Source of the DNA: Helianthus annuus | Lineage: Eukaryota; Streptophyta; Magnoliopsida; Asterales; Asteraceae | DNA: 64,000 bases | Direction of reading: 5' to 3' | Assembly (NCBI RefSeq): GCF_002127325.2 | Contig: NC_035434.2 | Location: 79,650,664 to 79,714,663 of the forward strand | Shown here: piece by piece, positions 54,861 to 64,000 of the stretch | How the letters are laid out: each line of letters begins with the position of its first letter | Numbering within the stretch: position 1 is the stretch's first letter | Program-made: the position numbers and the translations under genes | The notes under the pieces: generated by a model | Seen by the model: only the letters and a program-made list of their open reading frames with translations | What the model was told of the DNA's origin: nothing | The model's database searches: none

Positions 54861-56505
54861 GGGTTTGTAGAGAATATTGAAGCTTGAGAAAGAAGATGAA
54901 TCAATATAAGGGATTCGAGAGACGGGTGACCCAAATCCAGATTTTGACCCAATATAAAAACGGATCCCGTGTCCAATAATGAATGGAGTATTGAGAGTGC
55001 TTCCCACCTAAAAGTTCCACCATAACATGCCACGTCAGCAATTGGTTCCACCATCACATGCCACATGGCCCAAATCCTTTTCATTTATTAATATATATAG
55101 ATTTATTGGGAGGTGCATATAAAACCTACCTTGGACAAAAAGAAACATCAGAAGAGAAAAATATATATAAAAGGCATTGGACATAAAAATCAGGAGGGGG
55201 GTCGCACACAATTATTACAGAGAGGCAATTCCCATCAGATTTTGGGACGCACGTCAGACGAATTTTGGAGAAGGTATTTGGCAAGGAATAAAGCTAAAGA
55301 ATTATTGGGTTGAAGCAAGAAGCTTGGAGAGCAAGGGATTAACGGGGTTTTCTACTCGATTTCTTTAGTTTTCTACTTTTCTTGTTTGATATCGATAAAT
55401 TCTTGTTTTAGACTTTGTTTTATTGTTTTTAGAACCATGTTTCTTGGCTAGATCCTCTATACTACCTAGGTTGGATGATTGGTTTGTAAAGTTTTGACTT
55501 TTATTATCGATATTTAGTTGTTTATGGATTACTTGCTAAAGTAGTCGACTCGGTTATTGTTTTCATGTATATGCATACTTAAAAGTGTTTTATTGTCTTT
55601 TGTTGCTTCATATGATTCTTTGTGACTGTCTATATCACATTATAGATTCATACTAGGTTATAAGTTTTGGTGAGTGTCTATATCACGGAATAAATTTATA
55701 ATCTTTAGGGTTACGTGGCCATCAAACCTTAGAAGTGATAATCGATAGTTAAATAAGTTTAAGTGTTCTACTAATCTCAATATCTGAGAGGTACGAGGTT
55801 ATTGTTAGGTCTAAGTGATTAAATTGCTAGGTAGGAGCTTCGAGAGGAGTCTGAACTAGTTGCCTTAGTGACTGTTGTCTAACAAGTCTAATCAAGAAAC
55901 CGAGTCTATCCTAGGTTTATGTCCTGAGAGGGAGTCAATCAAATTAGGGTACTTTCGTAAACCGCTTAGATGTCTTGAGAGAGAGTCTAACCAACCGGTG
56001 TTCGTAACAGCCTTTAGAGTGCCATAAGTCTTCCTAAGAAGGGTCGGGGGTCTTGTTCGGTATTTCGACAGGTTTAGTAATAGAAGATCCGGTTCCATAA
56101 TAATTAATATCCTAATAATATCATTACTGATGAAAACCGGGATTCCAGTCTTGGTAGTTGTTTCCACCATCTGTGTAAAACCCAAGTTAATTCGTAATTA
56201 GTTAATTTAGTTAATTAATTTAATTTCAATAGTAATTTTAGGATATTTTGAAAATCCCCCTCAAAACAAAAAAACAGTTAGAGTCCGTGTCAGTCTAAGT
56301 CTAGATAGAAGTTAGTAAACGTAATTAGAAAGTCTCGTGGTTTCGATACTTGGACTTACTTAGGCTATAATTCATTGATGGATACACTTGCAGGTTGTGT
56401 GGTCTAGATTAGAGAGTCTTAGTTTTATAGATTTAAAATTTAGGTGTCTAATTTAGGGTTAGTTTAGTTTATATTTATTTAACCACTTTTAGCACATCAA
56501 GTTTT

Positions 56506-56524
56506 TGGCACCGTTGTCCGGGAC
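56506..56524 (+). other. primer binding site (tRNA-Asp type) of the Athila/Tat-like element
   Basis: TGGCACCGTTGTCCGGGAC, close to the TGGCGCCGTTGCCGGGGA complementary to plant tRNA-Asp and used by Athila and Tat/Ogre elements. It lies six bases after the LTR end. Confidence 0.8.
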
Positions 56525-56662
56525 TCTTGCCGATTGCGTTCATTAGCTTCGATTGGACTTAATTGAAAATCTGTGCTACTTGTATAGTTGTGTAATTTTT
56601 TTTTATTTTTAGTTAGTTTTCTTTTATTCTCTCTACCTTGTTCTGCTCTTTCTATTTTCTTA

Positions 56663-57283
56663 ATGGCAGGTGATCCTATTGACTTAGATGTCTCGGATGA
56701 CGAGTCTTATCCCACCAAACCAATATGGGATTTGTCAAATGAAGAGGATGAGGAAAGTGAAGATGAGTTGTTTTGGGAGAGAAAATTTGCGATGAGTTAG
56801 AGGGTTTGTAGGAAGATGAAGAAGTAGGTACGTTTGATCCGGAGGGGGACCTTGCATACTTAGAAGCTTTACTTGCAGAAAACCCAATAATAGAGGACAA
56901 ACAAACAGAAGTAGAAGAAGCAGAGGTGGAAGAGGAAGAACGCCACAGCTGACCTGTGGTACTTATAATGAACACAATTCAAAAATCAAAACCACGGGAG
57001 AAGACAAGGAAAAGAGCACCTGGGAACTGGAACTTGTTACGGGTTAGAAGATGGTCTACAAAGAAGCAAGTGAGATCTTTGAAGTACAAGCACGATCAGT
57101 CTTCTTGCTACATGCCACGCATTTGGTTAATTCTAGGTAAGTTTAAATTTTGGTGGTCTGGCCCGTTAAGAATTTTTAAAATCTTTTGTAACTCCGACGT
57201 TAAATTTTTAAATATTTTTGAGGATCGGGTGGAATTGAACGGGTTAGATAGGGTCCAGATCAAAGAAAAACCTCCTGATTAAG
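56663..57283 (+). pseudogene. Deleted gag-to-integrase remnant of the Athila/Tat-like element
   Basis: From ATG 56663 it encodes an acidic start (MAGDPIDLDVSDDESYP, ending at 56800). In other frames there are more acidic residues (EGDLAYLEALLAENP) and then, at 57120-57283, a segment resembling the integrase C-terminus (KFKFWWSGPLRIFKIF, VELNGLDRVQIKEKPPD). Everything between capsid and integrase tail, including protease, RT and RNase H, is missing. After it come a purine-rich GTTTGGGGAGG and, near 57730-57770, the CATTGAGGGCAATGT / AAGTGTGGGGATGGG signature usual behind pol in this lineage. A non-autonomous deletion derivative. Confidence 0.55.
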
Positions 57284-58079
57284 TTCAAGTTTGGGGAGGT
57301 TTTGTAGAGTTTGTTAAATTTTTTATATTCGGTATATTCTCGGTAGTTTGTGGTATGTGTTTACTTGTATTTTGAGTCATTTATTTTGTATCATGATTCT
57401 AATTTAGTAGTTTTGAGTCGGTATTTTGTGTTGAGTCGGTACTGCTTTGGTTTTTGCTTCTTTTTGTTTATGAAGTTTTGAATCGTACCACCTGTACGCA
57501 ATCTCCATTCGGGTGATTTCGGAGCTGTTTATCAAACTTCGAGTCGTTTACCGAGCATGTTACTAGTCAGAGACAAAGTCAATTGCGAATGAAATGCTAT
57601 ACGATCGAGCTGGATTGGACGAGAGTTTTTGGAGCATACGCATTATTAAACGAGCTAAGTCATTTCCAAATTTGCCCTTCGTCCTTTTATTTCTTATTTA
57701 TTTTAGTCTTTTGAGTCGGTTTCCATCCTACATTGAGGGCAATGTAGAGTTTAAGTGTGGGGATGGGAAACTACCGTTCGAGTCTGTTTATTGTTAGTCT
57801 TGGGTCATAAAAATTTTAACAATCAAAAAATCAAAAATCAAACAAAAATAGAAAAAAATAGAAAATATCTCTTGTTTTAGATGGTTTCAAATAATAATAA
57901 TATGAGAATAGAAGTGGAACTTGTGTCTAACTTGGGATATGTGAGTAGGCCCGATCTTGTTTTTAGGTTTCTTTGATATTAATTAACCTATTTGTTAGTT
58001 TGCTAGTGGGTTCTCACCTAGGAAAAGTAGATAGCTGAAACCGTCAATAATAGTGTAAGAAATGCCGTTATAAGCTAGA
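57284..58079 (+). other. 3' untranslated internal region of the Athila/Tat-like element
   Basis: Non-coding. It contains the CATTGAGGGCAATGT signature near 57732 and several TTGAGTCGGT repeats (57412-57720). The open frame 57594-57797 is not considered a gene. Confidence 0.45.
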
Positions 58080-58345
58080 ATTATTAGAATTTTTTTATCA
58101 AAAGAAAAGTATATTATAAATTGAACTAGATGAATAAAAACGAGGCCTATGTAATATTCGTTGGGGATGGTGACTCTGATTTAGATTGCCTTTAGTTTAA
58201 GTTAGGAAAAAATGCAAAATTACTGATGCCTACGTTGTCGCTCTCGGGGATGGTGACTCTGGTTGAGACAGCCTCTGGATTAGGTAATGCAAAGTCTAGT
58301 GCTCAAAAAAAAGAGAAAAAATTTGACATTAAATTCTTTTAATTT
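58080..58345 (+). repeat. Second copy of the 43314-43583 segment
   Basis: About 265 bp match 43314-43583 with scattered differences (landmarks ATCAAAAGAAAA, CTACGTTGTCGCTCTCG, GCAAAGTCTAGTGCTCAAAA). Within it, GTTGGGGATGGTGACTCTG occurs twice. It is the 3' internal part of the same element family. Confidence 0.8.
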
Positions 58346-59143
58346 GTAAACAGATTATATTACTCGTGATTTACTTTCGAGGCATGTTAATTATTTAATT
58401 ATTATAGCCCAGATTACATTATGTATAGTTTTTTATTTATTGATTAGTCACCTAATATCATTATCAGAACGAATATTGTGTATAATTTACTTAACCATCC
58501 ATTAATTATCCTTGTGGTTCCATCTAATCAGGTGATGAGGAAAAGCACTCTATATTTTGTGTTGTTGGTTTGTTTCTCTATTGCACTAAATGATCTAGGT
58601 TGTGTTTATAATATATTTGATAATGCATGATCACCATTTTCATTCTAATTGCTCAACCTAATTTGGCAGATTAACATGGGTCTAAGAACCAATTGTTAAA
58701 CATTAGTTAGGTTTTGGATCATATCAGGATCTATTAAGAAACGGGTCAAATTGAAATAAAAAGAAAAGAAAAACAAAATAAAAGTTAAAGTCGTTCATTA
58801 AGCAGCCTCATATTTTTGTAAATATTTGACTTCGTAATCATATATCTTCTAGACTCAACTTACAAGTTAACTTATCCCAGCTAGCTATTTGAGTAATTGC
58901 TGGTCACCCACTCAACCCCCCCCCCCCCAATATATACATATGTAATAAATTAATAAAAAGAAAAGAAAAAACAAAACAAAAACAAAATAAAAGTTGAATA
59001 ACTAAAATTGATGACAGTTGATTAGTATGTAAACTAATGACATCTAACTATGTAAACTAAGTGACCCATTTAAATGAAATCTTTGATACAATAACCTGTT
59101 TAATGATTACGTAATTGATTTTATGTTTTATGATAAACTGTAG
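58346..59143. other. Left flank of the hAT gene, no gene recognised
   Basis: AT-rich, with a poly-C run at 58917-58928 and A-rich runs. TAAACTGTAG directly before the hAT start codon resembles a splice acceptor, so part of this stretch could be a 5' intron. The expected left terminal repeat of the hAT element was not found. Confidence 0.4.
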
Positions 59144-61454
59144 ATGGATTCATCAAATGTCGACATCAAGGATGTATCAAGCGACGATTCTCACGTGGAC
59201 GGAAGAGGAAAGAGGAAGTCACAAAATGTCAAAAAACAAACCGCAAAAAACAAAATTAAAACCACAACAACGAAGAAAATGACAAGTTCTAAAACATCAG
59301 GAAAATCTACTATTTAGATTGATTTTGAGAAGTATAAAGATGAGGACGGAAACCAACGGGCAAGATGCAAGCATTGCTCGAAGAATTTGGCTGCAGACCC
59401 GTATAAAAATGGCACATCAGCGTTGAGTAAACACAGTAGGAGATGTGAAAAACATCCGGAATTTTTAAAAAACCAAAGCAATATTTTCTTGAAAAAAGGC
59501 GATGATGGCGAGGGCGGTAGTGGTGAGGTAAAGGCATGGAAGTATTGTGCGAAAGCAAGTAGAAGAGCCATAGCAGAGATGGTGTTAATAGACGAGGTCC
59601 CGTTTTCAACCGTTGAGCATCAGGGATTTAGAAGGGTTATAGAAAGTTTTAATCTGAATTTCAAGATGCCTAGCAGGTTTACGATTGCGAGGGATATTGG
59701 GGAAATATTCTTAGAGGAAAAGGGGAAATTGAAGTCACTTTTTGCAAAGAATAGTACACGGGTGTGTCTAACCACAAACACGTGGACTTCAAATCAGCGG
59801 GTTAACTATATGTGTGTTACAACTCATTTTATAGATGACAGTTGGGTGTTACACAAAAGGATCATCAACTTCAAGCAAATATTCAGCCACAAGGGAAACG
59901 AGAGAGGTAGGTCCCTTATTCAATGTTTAAAAGAATGGGACATTGAAAATGTGTTGACCATTACATTAGATAATGCATCAGCTAATGATGTTGCCATATA
60001 GTTTCTAAAAAGTAGGTTAAACAACCTCTTGTTCGATGGGAGATACTTGCATACCCAATGTATGGCACACATAATCAATCTGATTGTGAAGGACGACTTA
60101 CGTGATGAGTCAACATGCATAGATCGTATCAGAGATGCAATTCGCTATATTAGAATGTCTCCTCAGCGATTAGACACTTTTAAAAAATGTGTAAATGCGG
60201 AAACGATCGAAAGCAAAGCATTAGTAGGTATAGATGTGGCTACAAGATGGAACTCGACTTGGGAAATGTTAGAGAAGGCAAAAAAAATGACAAGGCATTT
60301 AACAGATATGACCTGGATGACCCAAATTATAAAAATGATTTGGGTGATGATGCTCCTAGAGTTACTGACTGGAGCTACGCGAGACAATAGGCAAGTGTGT
60401 TAGAATTGTTTCAGCGTAAAACTGCCAATGCTTCTGCTACAAAAATAGTTACCGTTAATTTATTTTTTAACGAGGTTATGGATATAGACAAGCATTTAAG
60501 GAAGATGAAAGACGGATCTGACTTGGAAGGTAAACTTATGGGTGCTAAGATGCACCAGAAGTTCAACGAGTACTGGAGAAATCTACATACTGGAAGATCT
60601 TTGAATTACATTTTGTATTTTGCTGCAATTTTAGATCCGAGGTTAAAGGTTTGTGTTATTCAATTTGGATTTGAGAGAATATTCAGGGCTTAAAAAATAG
60701 ACGACGAGACAGAAGATAACTTGAAGAAACGAGTTCATATTGTAGTTACAAGTATAAAGGGCGAATTGAAGCTTTTGTATGAGCATTATGCATCAAGCAG
60801 TGAAAAACAGGTTTAGATAAAGTTTCACCAAGTCAGGAGAACTTTGAATCATCAGCACAAGGAGAGAGTGATTTTTTTTTTTTTTACAGAATTTAAAGCG
60901 GATGGCGGTTCTATGTCTTATGTAACCAAGTCAGAACTTGAGAGGTACCTAGACGACGGAGACGAGGCCCATTACAAGGGATTTGATATTCTAGGTTGGT
61001 GGAAGGCTGCATCTTCAAAATACCCTGTCTTAGCGAAAATGGTGAAAGGTATGTTTACTAATTAGTAGTTTATTTATATTACTTATAATAATACGATAGT
61101 GATAATTAGATTTTCTTCCTATCACTATAGACATATTGGCTATCCCAATATCCAATGTTGCTTCTGAGGAGGCGTTTAGTACAGGCGGAAGAGTTGTCGA
61201 TACTTATCGAACTTCTTTATCAAGTCCGATTGTCAAGGCATTAATATGTACAGAGGATTGGATTCCTGCATCAATTAAAAAGAAAATCTACATCGAAGAA
61301 TCGGTAGAGTTCGATGACATTGGAAAAGGTAATTTTGACATACACCGAAATACATCCTTGTTTGTTGTTTACGTTGTATTTATCATTATATTTTTTTCAT
61401 GTAGAAATTTATGATAAAGTGGAACCGGATCACATGAACATCGATGTCGATTAA
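59144..61454 (+). pseudogene. hAT transposase gene (BED finger, RICESLEEPER-like), decayed
   Basis: ATG 59144. Basic N-terminus, then a BED zinc finger (ARCKHCSKNL, SALSKHSRRC), the RNase H-like core with landmarks STRVCLTTNTWTSNQRVNYM, TLDNASANDVAI, CMAHIINLIVKD and TRWNSTWEMLEK, and the C-terminal dimerisation domain (NVASEEAFSTGGRVVD). Two introns: 61049-61130 (AAAG/GTATGT to CTATAG) and 61329-61404 (AAAG/GTAATT to ATGTAG); exons join in frame and end at TAA 61452-61454. Decay: stops at 59315, 59999, 60388, 60691 and 60814, and a frameshift in the A-run near 60280. The Asp usual in TTDxWTS is Asn here, so the catalytic triad is probably lost. A domesticated gene is unlikely given the stops. 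Confidence 0.9.
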
Positions 61455-62314
61455 CGGATAGCTGGAGATGGATACGGAAAAACGAGAAAGGGCGTAAACT
61501 TCTTAAAGTAGTATCGGTTTCCGTTCGTTTGCTTTGGATTTGTTGGATTTTGTTTGGATTTCTTACATTTGAAGTTCTTAATACTTTTTGAATTTTTGGA
61601 TGTTTAAGTTATGAATTTTGGGTTACAAGGTTTATTTATTCTATGTTTAGCAATGAAATTCATCAAAAACAACTTTTGGTTTCATATTTTCATCAAATTT
61701 TTCACTCGGACATTATATCGAACACTTGGTGTGCATAGGTATTAATAAGTGTTAATAGACCTTAGATTGAAGCATAAACACAACATCAACTATAAACCAT
61801 CAAAAAACTGCAAATTCCTATAATTTTTTTCAGTTTAGATGATCAAAAATTTAACATTTGCAGTAAGATTAACCAACAAAATTTGTTTTAGCCGATAACA
61901 GTTATGGAACTAGGATTGAAATGGAACTCACCAATAATCGGCTGAATTGCTGAAATGGAACTAGGATTGAAATCTTTCAAGCTGAAATCAAAGTTATGGA
62001 GCTAGGATTGAAATGGAACTCGAGACCAATAACCGGCTGAATTATGGTGTTGTTTGCTAAAATGGAACTAGGATGTCGAGTGCACTGCAGAATCAGAATG
62101 TATGTTGTCAAGCTGTATTCCAAGATTTCATTCATATCATAGTATCCGGGTCGGTTCTTTACCCGAAGACCGATATACCCGATTAACAAAAGAATCGGAA
62201 CCGACTTTTACATATAGGGTATTATGTCAGGTATTTATTTACAGGCTTCTCGGGTATCGGGTCAGGTCGGGAATTCGTCGGGTCGGGTCGGGAAATTGAT
62301 TTTGCTCACCCCTA
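61455..62314 (+). repeat. 3' flank of hAT gene with tandem repeat and candidate terminal repeat
   Basis: 61908-62075 contains three to four imperfect units around ATGGAACTAGGATTGAAAT, two of them followed by CAATAAYCGGCTGAATT. 62145-62300 is rich in GGGTCGGGTCGG and CCGATATACCCGA. TTTTGCTCACCCCTA ending at 62314 looks like the right inverted end of a hAT element; the left partner was not found. Confidence 0.5.
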
Positions 62315-62584
62315 CTTAGTATAAATAATTTACCAAGCACAACCAATACCCTAACATTTTTATATAGATTTAAATATCAACAACACATAAAGATCAAACA
62401 TACGTCTGAAGTCTAAACCAAAAGAGAACTAACCTTGACTTTATCATAAACTAAAACCATTTGTTTCAACATTGTGCATGTTCAAACACTATGGAAAATC
62501 AACACTGATATTTTTATCTTAAATTATCAAACTGGATTTAAAGAAGCAAAATTGGAATAAAAAACACCTAACCGTAATTGCATA
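62315..62584. other. AT-rich spacer
   Basis: No gene or repeat boundary seen. Confidence 0.4.
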
Positions 62585-64000
62585 TGTAACAATTGCCACT
62601 AAAATCAATAATTAGGACGATAATTAGTCAATAAGGAAACCCTAATTGAGACACCCAAGTAATTCTGCATTAGCCCTAAAATTTTCAGAACAATCGGAAT
62701 CAGGATCAGGGCCCCTAAAACTCAAGGGGGGCAAACCCTAGTTGAATAGTTATCTAAATAAAACGATGTTTAGTTCTGATTGGCTAATTTTATTGATTCA
62801 CCCAAGCTATACCCGGGCTAGGCAGCCTATGAATTAGACTGCTTAGCTTACGGACCGCAAGGGAAAGGGCTTACGGTCCGTAAGCATGTCCCAAAAATTC
62901 CTATAAATAGCCGACCTTGGGACTTGCACAGGGAGTTGAAACGACGTTTATACCTTCTGTGTACGTCGAATTATCATAGTTCCAGTACAATAAACACACA
63001 CACGATCACGAGGTGCTGCCGCAATCAGGGTAATAACTCGATCGCTATTACGATTCAACGTCCGATCGATTATAACTATCCAACGATTGTCCGAGTGCTG
63101 CTCAAATTGAGCTTGTACTTTGTTATTCATTGTGATTTCAACTTGAATGTTTGAAAGCTGTTCGAATTCGGACTATGCTCTGTCATTCGTTGTGAATCCA
63201 TTGAATTGTTAAGTATCGCACTTGATAATAGTTGTGAGGGTTTAATCTCGTGAATTGACGTAACTTCTGAATTAGTTACTAATCCCGTTTGTGTGTGCAT
63301 TGTTATTTAAATTAGGTTAGAAGGCTAATCAGTAAAGCTTATACTCTGCTCGTAAATCTGCAATGTGAGTCATTCTCTTTTTATCAATTGTTTTACAAAA
63401 CTCCAAATTATTTTCACAGTTATAATTACAGGGATTAAGTCTTTGTAATCACCATATTACAGCCGGTATGTGGGGTTTTGTATACATTACTTGATAATCT
63501 TCAACATTGGGGCAGCCAATGGGTGATATGACCATAATCACAGACACCACTGAACAGGTGGGCCAGTGGGTCGAGTGGTAAAGTACCGTGGGTAGTTGGT
63601 TTGATAATCAGAAACATTGTAATCGCTCTTAATACTGTGAATTATAACTAATGTGTCGTTTTAGTAAAATGAATGATTCACTCAGTATTTCCCCGCTGAC
63701 AAAACCTTTTTCAAACATGTTTCAGGTGATATGTTGTGAGCAAAGAAAGAGAAGTGCCGTGAAGCACTCCCAGCTTAGAAAAGTGGCTCAGTGTAAATAA
63801 ATAAAAGAAACATGTTTTGAAAATAAAGATTTCTCGGAGAAATCACATTATTGTAAATTATGGGATTTTATCCCTCAGTTATAAAACGGGCAGTTTGAAT
63901 TATTAAAAGATCCTGTTTTAAAAAGACTTCTGCTGTCGCCTTAAATTTAAATACCGCAGGATTTCTGTCCCGCGGCTCCTGAAACGGGTCAAACCGGGTC
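62585..64000 (+). repeat. Third LTR of the nested gypsy family, cut by window end
   Basis: It starts TGTAACAATTGCC and aligns along its length with the 1480-bp LTRs at 25726 and 33364, but with many more differences and small indels. It stops within about 20-25 bases of the expected end (AAACCGGGTC). TATA box at 62901-62910, with the palindromic pair CTTACGGACCGCAAG and TTACGGTCCGTAAG just upstream. Whether it is a solo LTR or begins a full element cannot be seen. Confidence 0.9.

Larger units (their letters stand above)
49998..55101 (-). mobile_element. Large non-autonomous Helitron D with captured gene pieces
   Basis: 3' end CTAG (49998-50001) with hairpin CCCGCGAGTATTCGCGGG (minus strand); 5' end TCTATATATATTAATAAA at 55101; between A (49997) and T (55102). 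5.1 kb. The minus strand shows several intron-type donors and a 5' untranslated-region-like segment (see 53880-54860). No Rep/helicase domain was recognised. A CCA/CAA-rich run lies near 50420-50465. Confidence 0.83.
43882..56499 (+). repeat. Athila/Tat-like LTR split by four Helitrons
   Basis: The ends TGATGTG (43882) and CACATCA (56493-56499) are perfect inverted repeats, with a polypurine tract before and a tRNA-Asp primer site after. The LTR proper is 43882-44158, 45305-45310, 48725-49069, 49994-49997 and 55102-56499, about 2.0 kb in total. A TATA-like CATATAAAA lies near 55116. A small TC-rich downstream part (55350-55500) resembles U5 regions of Athila elements. Frames such as 55113-55313 are not considered genes. 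Confidence 0.75.

Noticed and set aside
58346..59143. Left end of the hAT element
   Set aside because: I looked for a partner of TAGGGGTGAGCAAAA and did not find one; no boundary is claimed.

Overview
This window is plant nuclear DNA, most likely from an Asteraceae-like eudicot. The evidence is one plant-specific mini zinc finger (MIF) gene, plant LTR-retrotransposon lineages (Ty1/copia with a very long gag, chromovirus-type Ty3/gypsy with 1.5-3.1 kb LTRs, an Athila/Tat-like element primed by tRNA-Asp), plant-type Helitrons, Tourist-like MITEs and a hAT transposase with spliceable introns. The family placement is inference from how these elements look; I ran no search. Only one gene looks like a working host gene: the MIF gene at about 18.4-18.7 kb, minus strand. 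Nearly everything else is layered mobile DNA.

Layout. 1-12.4 kb is a nest four layers deep. An old gypsy-type LTR (9012-12394) was hit by a copia element (copia-2, 7520-9011 visible). Copia-2 was hit by a second gypsy-type LTR (right part 6314-7519), and that LTR was hit by copia-1 (1-6313, minus strand, 5' LTR 5891-6313). Independently a 2.6-kb solo LTR (9130-11731, duplication GTCAC) landed in the oldest layer; a second copy of that layer at 14.3-15.0 kb still shows the unoccupied site. 12.4-18.3 kb holds LTR-like debris, an inverted duplication and three foldback elements. The MIF gene follows, then two Tourist-like MITEs and a degenerate ~300-bp repeat array interrupted by a Helitron (19.3-22.1 kb).

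22488-42624 is a complete chromovirus-type element (3.1-kb LTRs, duplication CCCAT). It carries inside it a second complete Ty3/gypsy element (25726-34843, two 1480-bp LTRs, duplication CCACG). By manual count both LTR pairs differ by about 1.3%, so both insertions are young and close in time. The inner element has two intact extra reading frames between primer site and gag, while its gag-pol is frameshifted. The outer element lacks a recognisable gag.

43.9-56.5 kb is one ~2-kb Athila/Tat-like LTR split by four Helitrons, each between A and T. It is followed by a tRNA-Asp primer site and a deleted internal region in which a short acidic gag-like start runs into an integrase-tail-like segment. 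59.1-62.3 kb is a decayed hAT transposase gene with two introns. The window closes in a third, more diverged LTR of the inner gypsy family (62585-end).

The most striking cross-cutting pattern is that several unrelated LTR elements each carry their own short, often palindromic motif, repeated many times with irregular spacing. Where a TATA box is visible the motifs sit next to it on the upstream side, and in two copia elements they recur in the leader between LTR and gag.
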